From Dolomitihabitans soli (lineage in GTDB: Bacteria > Actinomycetota > Actinomycetes > Streptosporangiales > Streptosporangiaceae): a DNA stretch of 64,000 nucleotides. The position numbers were made by a program, and so were the translations under genes. The stretch lies in NCBI RefSeq assembly GCF_022213955.1, contig NZ_JAKNTW010000001.1, forward strand, positions 496,001 to 560,000, given 5' to 3'. Shown here piece by piece: positions 1 to 6,614 of the stretch. The first letter of the stretch is position 1. The number at the start of each line of letters is the position of its first letter. The notes under the pieces are model-generated. The model did not search any database and was not told the origin of the DNA. It saw nothing but the letters and a program-made list of their open reading frames with translations.

Positions 1-78
1 GCCGATCACGGTGCGCACCCGGCTCGGGACGGCCCCGAGCGGCGGGGCGTCCATCGTGGGAATGGTGTCAGTGAACAC
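1..78 (-). CDS. Unknown protein, N-terminal fragment (runs off left edge)
   Basis: A GTG at 76-78 opens a frame that stays open to the window edge, giving 26 residues beginning VFTDTIPTMD. It overlaps the end of the thioredoxin-like gene by 11 nt, which suggests translational coupling in the same minus-strand operon. An ATG at 52-54 is an alternative start. Too little is visible to name a family. Confidence 0.45.
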   Translation of the reverse strand, partial: MFTDTIPTMDAPPLGAVPSRVRTVIG

Positions 79-589
79 GGGTGCCTCCTTGGGCCGCGGT
101 GACCGGTAGCCGCAGGACCTCGGCCAGCAGGGCGGGGACGTCGGTGTCCCCGTAGACGTAACGGCGGTCGGCGACCGTGCCCGCCGTGTCGACCACGTAG
201 ACGCACGGCGTGTAGCCCTCGTACAGGTTCCGCCACAGGTCGGGGTCGGCCAGCGTGGTCCCGCCGCCGAACCGGGAGGCGGTCCGCTCGTCGGGGAGCA
301 GCCCGATCACCCGGATACCGGCGAGATCGGGGGCGGCCTCCCACAGGGTGTGGCAGGTCGAGCAGGTGCCGTCCATCAGGAGGATCAGCGAGTGGGACTG
401 GCCGGGGCCCGGCCACAGCGCGGGCGGCACCTGACGGGCGAGATCTTCCAGCCGGGCGCTCGACGGGTTCAGCGCTGTGTGCTCCAGTTTGCGCAACCGG
501 GCGTAGACGGCGCCGATGGCCAGCACGGCGAAGCCCGATACGAGTACGGCGAGCAGCGAGACGGAGACGGAGAGGTTCATGAATCCCAT
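68..589 (-). CDS. Membrane-anchored thioredoxin-fold protein
   Basis: This 173-residue protein has one N-terminal membrane segment (about residues 7-29) and then a thioredoxin-like domain carrying a CSTC redox motif at residues 76-79, so the redox domain probably faces outside. It resembles the MauD/TlpA-type thiol-disulfide proteins found beside cofactor-maturation or cytochrome genes, but the partner is not known. The start overlaps the end of the upstream unknown gene by 13 nt and its own end overlaps the next gene, so the three are probably one operon. The family call rests on CxxC and topology only; the substrate is unknown. Confidence 0.6.
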   Translation of the reverse strand: MGFMNLSVSVSLLAVLVSGFAVLAIGAVYARLRKLEHTALNPSSARLEDLARQVPPALWPGPGQSHSLILLMDGTCSTCHTLWEAAPDLAGIRVIGLLPDERTASRFGGGTTLADPDLWRNLYEGYTPCVYVVDTAGTVADRRYVYGDTDVPALLAEVLRLPVTAAQGGTRVH

Positions 590-1311
590 TCGACTTTCAG
601 CCCTGCCATCACGGCGGTGACGCGGTCACGTTCCTTCTTGTTCCAGAACTCCGCGGAGTCGAGCCGTTGCGGGAAGGCGATGGTGAAGATGCTGGTGGGG
701 CTCGCGTAGATGTAGCGCCATTCGAGTGGGGTGCCGGCGAGCGCGTCGCGTTGCTTCGGGTCGAGGTCCAGGCGTTCCTTCCAGACCTCCGAGTTGCCGA
801 TGACCGCGCCCTGCCAGTTCGGCAGGGCGTCGCGGCCGGCTCGCGCGTCCTTGGCCATGAGGAGGAACTCGTGACCGATGCCCAGGACCACCGTGCCGTA
901 CTGCTGGACGCCCACCGGATTGCGCGGGGTCAGCTGGGCGCCATCCGCGGAGTCGGTGAACGTCACCGACGTCACGAGGCTGTTGAGCACGGCCGGTTTG
1001 GGCACGGGGCCGCCGAACCAGGTGGTCGCCTCGTTGTACGGGCCGGCCCAGATGAGACAGCTGTTGGAGCGGTCGGCGGCCTCGTAGAGGATCAGGTCGA
1101 ACCCCATCCGGCGGTAGGTCTTCCCGCTGCCTCCGGGGAAGATCTTCGTGGGGATCGCCCGGTGCCTTCCGGCGGGCGCGATGCTGTAGTTGCGTGCAGG
1201 TCCCTGCCCGGCGAGCCGGGTATGGCCGTGCCACGCCACCGCGCCCGCCTCCTCCGGCAGGTTTATCCGCACCCGCGCCCCGTCGGCGGAGATGCGCTCG
1301 GTCTGAATCAT
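577..1311 (-). CDS. Protein of unknown function, first gene of a thioredoxin-like operon
   Basis: I do not recognise this 244-residue protein. It has no signal peptide or membrane segment and is rich in beta-strand-like stretches with several Trp and aromatic residues, including FGGPVPKP near the middle and a C-terminal part holding FTIAFPQR. It overlaps the downstream thioredoxin-like gene by 13 nt, so co-expression is likely, and it may act with that membrane-bound redox protein. Start is ATG at 1309-1311; no strong ribosome site is visible. Confidence 0.55.
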   Translation of the reverse strand: MIQTERISADGARVRINLPEEAGAVAWHGHTRLAGQGPARNYSIAPAGRHRAIPTKIFPGGSGKTYRRMGFDLILYEAADRSNSCLIWAGPYNEATTWFGGPVPKPAVLNSLVTSVTFTDSADGAQLTPRNPVGVQQYGTVVLGIGHEFLLMAKDARAGRDALPNWQGAVIGNSEVWKERLDLDPKQRDALAGTPLEWRYIYASPTSIFTIAFPQRLDSAEFWNKKERDRVTAVMAGLKVEWDS

Positions 1312-1481
1312 GCGTCCAACCCGGATCGACTGGGGATCATGGCCCGAGTCAGCCTAAAAGGTCGATCGCCTCGTCAGCGCCGTTGGACACGGCCGTCTGG
1401 TAAAGGATTGGCGCAGGTCAGGCCATGGGACGGACGCTCAGCAGGTGCGGTCCTGGATGCGGCGGCGATGGAAGGCGAGAG

Positions 1482-1548
1482 CGGCCCCGGCCGACGCGGC
1501 GGTCCGTTCGTCCGCAGTGAGGCTACGGCCGACGAAGGACCGGGGCCG
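1482..1548. terminator. Possible terminator hairpin
   Basis: A 9-bp perfect inverted repeat, CGGCCCCGG at 1482-1490 and CCGGGGCCG at 1540-1548, lies about 20 nt beyond the stop of the GroES-like gene on the minus strand. The loop is long (49 nt) and there is no T-tract, so it is a weak call. Confidence 0.3.
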
Positions 1549-1568
1549 GACGCGTTCGCCATGCCGGA

Positions 1569-1889
1569 TCACAGGTAGAGGCCGGTCCCGTGGTCGGTCT
1601 GCTGGGTGGCCACGGCGTGCAGATCGCGTTCGCGCATGACCAGGTAGAGCTGGCCGTGCACCTCGACCTCGTACTGCTCCTCGGGGTTGAACAGCACCTT
1701 GTCGCCGACCTTGACCGCGCGCGCGTTGCCGCCGACGCCGCACACCTCGCCCCACACGAGCCGGTTGGCCATCTTCACGGTGGCGGGGATGACGATGCCG
1801 GCGGTGCTGCGCCGCTCCTCCGTCTCGTGCTCCACCTTGATCATCACGCGGTCGTGCAGCATCTGGATCTCGAACTTGGGGTCAGCCAC
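1569..1889 (-). CDS. GroES-fold small protein (chaperonin 10-like)
   Basis: The 106-residue product has the chaperonin-10 pattern: an LHDRVMIKVE strand near residue 11, a TAGIVIP segment where the mobile loop lies, a VGDKVLFNPEEQYEV strand and a terminal YLVMRERDLHAV. The usual sequence around the GroES roof is poorly kept, and no groEL gene is adjacent, so it is probably a stand-alone actinobacterial paralogue rather than the main GroES. It starts with GTG at 1887-1889, giving MADPKFEIQ. It is transcribed divergently from the DUF1349 gene across 136 bp. Confidence 0.75.
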   Translation of the reverse strand: MADPKFEIQMLHDRVMIKVEHETEERRSTAGIVIPATVKMANRLVWGEVCGVGGNARAVKVGDKVLFNPEEQYEVEVHGQLYLVMRERDLHAVATQQTDHGTGLYL

Positions 1890-2025
1890 AACGAGAGTTT
1901 ATGCACTCCCCGACTCCCTCCGGCCGGCATCCGGGGACATGGACGGCCGGAGGGGGACGGGCATGGAACGTGAACGGGCCGCCGGGGTCTACCGGCGCGG
2001 AGCCGTCTCTTGGCAGGATGGGCGG

Positions 2026-2601
2026 ATGACGATCAGCGCTTCGGGTGCGGACGGCTGGCGATGGGTGAACGAGCCGAGCGAGTGGACGGCGGGTGCGGAC
2101 GATCTGCGCGTGGTCAGCGACGGGCAGACCGATCTGTGGCGGACCACGCACTACGGCTACATCTATGACACCGCCCACATGTACGGCAGGGAACTGCCTG
2201 GAGACCTCCGGCTCACCGTGACGTTCGACGGCGACTACGCCGAGCAGTACGACCAGGCCGGGGCCATCCTGCGGATCGACGAGAAGAACTGGATCAAGGC
2301 GGGCGCCGAGTTCGTCGACGGCGCGCTCCAGCTCAGCACGGTGGTCACCCGGGAGATGTCCGACTGGTCGGTGTCCCCCGCGCCGGTCGGCGCCGGGCGC
2401 GTCACCTTCGAGCTGCTGCGCGAGGGCGACACGGTGACCGTGCGGTACGGCCTGGACGACGCGGAGCCCGCCGAGATGCTGCGCCTGGCCTACTTCCCGC
2501 CCGGCGTCCCCGCGCTGGCCGGTGCGATGTGCGCGGCCCCGGTGGGCAAGGGGTTCCCGGTCCGGTTCACCCGGCTGGACCTGGCGGAGCCCGGCGACTG
2601 A
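2026..2601 (+). CDS. DUF1349 (concanavalin A-like) protein
   Basis: The 191-residue protein matches the DUF1349 family, whose members have a jelly-roll, lectin-like fold and lack a proven enzymatic role. Visible marks are the YDQAGAILRIDEKNWIKAG block near the middle and GRVTFELLREGDTVTVRY after it. I chose ATG at 2026, because the longer frame upstream runs backwards across the divergent GroES-like gene. It is cytosolic: no signal peptide is seen. It converges with the siderophore ATPase gene, 28 bp away. Confidence 0.8.
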   Translation: MTISASGADGWRWVNEPSEWTAGADDLRVVSDGQTDLWRTTHYGYIYDTAHMYGRELPGDLRLTVTFDGDYAEQYDQAGAILRIDEKNWIKAGAEFVDGALQLSTVVTREMSDWSVSPAPVGAGRVTFELLREGDTVTVRYGLDDAEPAEMLRLAYFPPGVPALAGAMCAAPVGKGFPVRFTRLDLAEPGD

Positions 2602-2629
2602 ACCGGGTGGCTCCGGCGTACGAGCTGTC

Positions 2630-3430
2630 TCAGGCGGCGGTGCGGGCGCGGCGGCGGCAGTGGGGGACGATCAACGGGGTGCCGCTCTGCGGGTCCTCGA
2701 CGATCTCACAACGGAGGTCGAAGACGTCGGCGACGAGCCGGGCGGTGACGATCTCCGTGGGGTCGCCCTCCGCGACGATCCGGCCGTCGCGCATGACGAT
2801 GAGGTGGGTGGCGTAGCGGCACGCCTGGTTGAGGTCGTGCAGCACGGCGACCAGGGTCCTGCCCTGCTCGTGCAGGTCGGCGCAGAGGTCGAGGACCTCG
2901 ATCTGGTGGGCGATGTCCAGGAAGGTGGTCGGCTCGTCGAGGAGCAGGATCGAGGTCTCCTGGGCGAGCACCATGGCCAGCCACACGCGCTGCCGCTGTC
3001 CGCCGGACAGCTCGTCGACGGCCCGTTCGGCCAGGTCGGTGACGTCGGTGGCGGCCATCGCGGCGGCCACGGCCGCCTCGTCCTGCCGCGACCACTGCCG
3101 CATCAGCCGCTGGTGCGGGTATCTGCCGCGGGAGACCAGGTCGGCCACCGTGATGCCGTCGGGCACGATCGAACTCTGCGGCAGCAGGCCTAGCCGCCGG
3201 GCGACCTCCTTCGACGGCAGCGAGGTGATCACGGAGCCGTCGAGGTACACCGCGCCCGAGCGCGGCTTCATCATCCTGGCGAGGGCGCGCAGCGTGGTGG
3301 ACTTGCCGCACGCGTTCGGGCCGATGATCACGGTGAACGACCGGTCGGGAACGGTGATCTCCAGGTCGGAGGCGATCACCCGTTCGTTGTAGCCGAGGGT
3401 GAGGCCGGTGCCGTGCAGGCGTGCGGTCAA
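2630..3430 (-). CDS. Iron-siderophore ABC transporter, ATP-binding protein
   Basis: This 266-residue ATPase drives uptake of ferric siderophore through the two FecCD-type permeases encoded just upstream. Walker A is GPNACGKST (near residue 40), the signature is LSGGQRQRVWLA, Walker B is ILLLDEPTTFLD, and the switch His is in AVLHDLNQA. Its TTG start at 3428-3430 overlaps the stop of the preceding permease (TTGA), so it is translationally coupled. A much longer reading frame upstream exists but lies inside the permease gene. Cytoplasmic face of the membrane; the siderophore cannot be named. Confidence 0.92.
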   Translation of the reverse strand: MTARLHGTGLTLGYNERVIASDLEITVPDRSFTVIIGPNACGKSTTLRALARMMKPRSGAVYLDGSVITSLPSKEVARRLGLLPQSSIVPDGITVADLVSRGRYPHQRLMRQWSRQDEAAVAAAMAATDVTDLAERAVDELSGGQRQRVWLAMVLAQETSILLLDEPTTFLDIAHQIEVLDLCADLHEQGRTLVAVLHDLNQACRYATHLIVMRDGRIVAEGDPTEIVTARLVADVFDLRCEIVEDPQSGTPLIVPHCRRRARTAA

Positions 3431-4446
3431 CGTCGTTCCTTCCTGAGCAGCAGAGCGAGGTAGGCGCCGCCGAGCGCGGCCGTCAGCACCCCGACGGGGA
3501 ACTGGATGGCGCCGAACAACCGCTGGGCGGCGAGGTCGGCGAGGACCAGGATCACCGCGCCCATCAACCCGGAGGTCACCAGGGTGACGCCCGGGGAGTG
3601 GGTGAGGCGGCGGGCGATCTGCGGGGCGGTCAGTGCCACGAACGCGACGGGCCCGGCCGCCGCGGTCGCCACCCCGCACAGCGCCACCCCGACGGCCATC
3701 GCCGCCAGGCGCACCCGCTCCACGGGGATCCCCATCGCGACGGCCGCCTCGTCGCCCATCTCGATCATTCGCATGGGCCGGGACAGCGGCGCGCACAACG
3801 GCATGAGCACGGCCAGCGCCAGGGCCACGGGCAGCGCGTGGTCCCAGCCTCGGCCGGAGAGGCTGCCGGTGAGCCAGGCGGCGGCGGTCGCCGCGTCGTT
3901 GATGTTCGCCCTGGTCAGCAGGTAGGAGTTGACGGAGACCAGAATGGCGCTGACGCCGATCCCGACGAGCACCAGCCGGTACCCCTGGGAGCCGCGTCTG
4001 AAGGCGAGCAGATAGACGGAGACGGCCGCGCCCAGGCTGCCGAGCAGGGCGCTTCCCGCGATCATCCAGGCGGTGCCGCCGGTGATCGTGGCGAGGATGC
4101 CGCCGGTGGCCGCGCCGGAGGTGAAGCCGAGGAAGTCGGGACTGCCGAGCGGGTTCCGCGTCAGGCTCTGGAACAGCGCGCCGCTCACGCCGAAGGCGGC
4201 TCCGACCAGGAGCGCGGTCAACACCCGCGGCGCGCGGATGTCGGCCACGATGATCCGCGCGGCCGGGTTGCCCTGGCCGGTCAGGGCCGCGATCACATCG
4301 GGGATCGGCACCGGGAAGTCGCCCGTGCTGATCGCCAGCAGCCCTCCGGCGACGGCCGTGACGATCAGTCCGGCGCTGACCAGCAGCCCGCGCGGGGAGA
4401 GCCGGATCGACAGGTTGCCCGTCCGCAGGGAGGTGATGGGGGTCAT
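3427..4446 (-). CDS. Iron-siderophore ABC transporter, FecCD-type permease (second)
   Basis: The 339-residue integral membrane protein has the hydrophobic pattern of about nine or ten helices of the FecCD/BtuC family and the family motif FQSLTRNPLGSPDFLG near residue 95, where the coupling region begins. It pairs with the permease encoded immediately upstream to form a heterodimeric channel. The ATG at 4444-4446 overlaps the upstream stop (ATGA) and its own end overlaps the ATPase start. This gene order, with a divergent binding protein, is standard for siderophore uptake loci. Confidence 0.92.
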   Translation of the reverse strand: MTPITSLRTGNLSIRLSPRGLLVSAGLIVTAVAGGLLAISTGDFPVPIPDVIAALTGQGNPAARIIVADIRAPRVLTALLVGAAFGVSGALFQSLTRNPLGSPDFLGFTSGAATGGILATITGGTAWMIAGSALLGSLGAAVSVYLLAFRRGSQGYRLVLVGIGVSAILVSVNSYLLTRANINDAATAAAWLTGSLSGRGWDHALPVALALAVLMPLCAPLSRPMRMIEMGDEAAVAMGIPVERVRLAAMAVGVALCGVATAAAGPVAFVALTAPQIARRLTHSPGVTLVTSGLMGAVILVLADLAAQRLFGAIQFPVGVLTAALGGAYLALLLRKERR

Positions 4447-5504
4447 AGCGCGGCGAGCCTCCTGCGGCGGACCATGGCGATGAAGACGGGGCCGCCGATC
4501 ACCGCGCAGACGATGCCCACCTGGACCTCTCCCGGGCTGCCGATCAATCTGCCCACGATGTCGGAGCCGAGCAGCAGGATCGGGGCGAGCAGTGCGGAGA
4601 ACGGCAGCACCCAGCGCTGGTCGGGCCCCACGACCGCGCGTACGGCGTGCGGCACCGCCAGGCCGACGAACCAGATGGGCCCGGCGGCCGCGGTGGCCGC
4701 GCCGCACAGCAGCGTGATCGCGACGGCGGCCAGCACGCGGGTCCGCCCGATGTTCGCGCCCAGGGCCCGGCTCGCGTCCTCGCCGAGCGCCAGCGCGTTG
4801 AGCGGCCCGGCCAGGCAGAGCCCGAGCACGATGCCCGCCACCATGAAGGGCACCAGCCGGACGACGACGTCGGCGGTCTGGCCGGCCAGCGACCCGGTCA
4901 TCCAGAAGCGCATCCGGTCATAGGTCTGCGTGTCGAGCCTGAGCACCGCCGAGGAGGCGGCCGTCAGCACCGCGCCGAGCGCGATACCGGCCAGCGCCAG
5001 CCGTACCGGGCTGGTGCCGGTACGGCCGGCGGAGCCCAGCGCGTGGACGGCGGCGAAGGCGACGGCGGCCCCGGCGAAGGCGAACCAGACGTACAGGGCG
5101 GGATCGGTGATGCCCAGGATGCCGAGCGCGATCACCACACCGAAGACGGCGCCCTCGCTGATGCCGAGCAGGGCCGGGTCGGCCAGCGGGTTGCGGGTCA
5201 GGCTCTGCATCAGCGCGCCGGCCAGCCCGAGGGCGGCGCCGACGCCGAGGCCGAGCAGCGTGCGCGGCAGCCTGAGCTCGCGGATCACCACGTGGTCGCT
5301 GATCCCGGTGGGCGCGAAGAGGGCGTCCACGACCGTGGACAGCGGCATCGACCTGGCTCCGGCGGCGATGCTGAGCACGGCGACCACGACGAGCAGGAAC
5401 AGGCCGGCGACCAGCCCGGCGCTACGGCGGGCGGCGCCGAGGCGGGGTCTGCGCGGCCGCTCGGCGGGAGGGCTGGAGGTGGCCGTGAGGTCGGTGGTGG
5501 ACAG
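4443..5504 (-). CDS. Iron-siderophore ABC transporter, FecCD-type permease (first, CTG start)
   Basis: A FecCD permease carrying the motif MQSLTRNPLADPALLG. The first ATG/GTG/TTG in frame is the GTG at 5387, but starting there would cut away most of helix 1 (AGLVAGLFLLVVVAVLS). Upstream the frame is open back to a stop near 5538 and holds no ATG, GTG or TTG. A strong ribosome site, AAAGGAGG near 5510-5517, sits 4-5 nt before a CTG at 5502-5504. I therefore place the start at CTG, giving 353 residues, the usual family length. The promoter region contains two iron boxes shared with the binding-protein gene. Confidence 0.85.
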   Translation of the reverse strand: MSTTDLTATSSPPAERPRRPRLGAARRSAGLVAGLFLLVVVAVLSIAAGARSMPLSTVVDALFAPTGISDHVVIRELRLPRTLLGLGVGAALGLAGALMQSLTRNPLADPALLGISEGAVFGVVIALGILGITDPALYVWFAFAGAAVAFAAVHALGSAGRTGTSPVRLALAGIALGAVLTAASSAVLRLDTQTYDRMRFWMTGSLAGQTADVVVRLVPFMVAGIVLGLCLAGPLNALALGEDASRALGANIGRTRVLAAVAITLLCGAATAAAGPIWFVGLAVPHAVRAVVGPDQRWVLPFSALLAPILLLGSDIVGRLIGSPGEVQVGIVCAVIGGPVFIAMVRRRRLAAL

Positions 5505-5527
5505 GGGACCCTCCTTTCCGGTGTGAG

Positions 5528-5546
5528 TCAGGTAAGGCTAACCTCA
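5528..5546. promoter_or_regulatory. IdeR/DmdR-type iron box 1
   Basis: TCAGGTAAGGCTAACCTCA matches most positions of the 19-bp actinobacterial iron-box consensus TTAGGTTAGGCTAACCTAA (established knowledge of IdeR and DmdR1). It lies between the divergent permease and binding-protein genes, nearer the permease start, so iron-replete repression of the importer is expected. Confidence 0.85.
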
Positions 5547-5558
5547 TGGCTGATAAAA

Positions 5559-5577
5559 GAAGGTTAGCCTAACCTCA
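5559..5577. promoter_or_regulatory. IdeR/DmdR-type iron box 2
   Basis: GAAGGTTAGCCTAACCTCA is a second close match to the same iron-box consensus, 31 bp from the first. It ends 10 bp before the ATG of the binding-protein gene and abuts its ribosome site GGAGG, so repressor bound here would block the plus-strand transcript directly. Confidence 0.85.
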
Positions 5578-5587
5578 TGGAGGCGTC

Positions 5588-6601
5588 ATGAGCAGTTCCG
5601 ACCTGCCACGCAGGGGATTCCTGGCCGCGATGGCCGGGGGAACCGCCCTGTTCGCCCTCGCCGCGTGCGGTGAGGGATCGGCCGCTCCCACCGCCGGCTC
5701 GTCCCCGTCAGGCGGTGCGTGGACCTTCACCGACGACCGCGGCAAGAAGCTGTCGCTGCCGCAGCGCCCCGCCCGGATCGTGGCGCAGTCCGGCGCGGCC
5801 GCCGCGCTGTGGGACTTCGGCGTGCGGCCCATCGCGGTCTTCGGCCCGCACAAGCTGAAGGACGGCGGGCGCGACCCGCAGGCCGGCCAGGTGGACATCA
5901 CCAAGGTGGAGTCCCTGGGCAACGTCTGGGATGAGTTCAACGTCGAGAAGTACGCCACACTCCAGCCCGAACTGCTGGTCAGCGGGATGTACGTCAAGGA
6001 CGAGCTCTGGTTCGTGCCCGAGAAGTCCAAGGACACCATCGAGGCGATGGCGCCCACGGTGGGAGTCCAGGTGTCGGGCGTTCCGCTGGTCAAGGTGATC
6101 GAGAAGTACGCCGAGCTCTCCGCCGCCCTCGGGGCCGACCTCGGCGCTCCCGCCGTGACCGACGCGAAGGCCCGTTTCGAGACCGCCGCCGATCGACTGC
6201 CCGAGGCGGCGAAGAAGGGCATGAAGGTGCTGGTCATGGCCGGTGGGCCGGATTCGATGTGGGTGGTGAACCCCAAGGAGCACGCGGGGGTCTCCTACAT
6301 GCGCGAGCTCGGGATCGACGTCGTGGTCCCCGACAAGCCCGACGAGGGTGGCTTCTTTCAGACGCTCAGCTGGGAGAACGCCGACATGTACCCCGCCGAC
6401 GTGATCCTCTACGACGACCGGGCGCAGTCGATGACCCTCGCCGACATGAAGAAGAAGCCCACGTTCGCCGATCTTCCCGCGGTCAAGGCCGGCCAGGTGT
6501 ATCCGTGGCGGGCGGAGGAGCGCTTCAGCTACCTGGGGCACGCGGGAGTCCTGGAGGAACTGCTCGCCAACCTCACCAAGGCGACGCCCGGGGTCGTGTG
6601 A
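5588..6601 (+). CDS. Iron-siderophore ABC transporter, substrate-binding lipoprotein
   Basis: This 337-residue protein captures ferric siderophore outside the membrane and hands it to the divergent permease/ATPase operon. Its N-terminus carries a twin-arginine signal, PRRGFLAA at residues 7-14, followed by a lipobox ending at Cys27 (ALAAC), so it is probably exported folded and lipid-anchored. The TroA/FecB-type fold shows as RPARIVAQSG near residue 60 and a C-terminal PAVKAGQVYPW. GGAGG lies 4 nt before the ATG. Two iron boxes sit in the promoter region. Confidence 0.92.
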   Translation: MSSSDLPRRGFLAAMAGGTALFALAACGEGSAAPTAGSSPSGGAWTFTDDRGKKLSLPQRPARIVAQSGAAAALWDFGVRPIAVFGPHKLKDGGRDPQAGQVDITKVESLGNVWDEFNVEKYATLQPELLVSGMYVKDELWFVPEKSKDTIEAMAPTVGVQVSGVPLVKVIEKYAELSAALGADLGAPAVTDAKARFETAADRLPEAAKKGMKVLVMAGGPDSMWVVNPKEHAGVSYMRELGIDVVVPDKPDEGGFFQTLSWENADMYPADVILYDDRAQSMTLADMKKKPTFADLPAVKAGQVYPWRAEERFSYLGHAGVLEELLANLTKATPGVV

Positions 6602-6614
6602 CGGCCGGGGCGGA

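Noticed and set aside
1687-2025. N-terminal extension of the DUF1349 protein
   Set aside because: It runs across the divergent GroES-like gene and has no ribosome site; ATG 2026 fits the domain.
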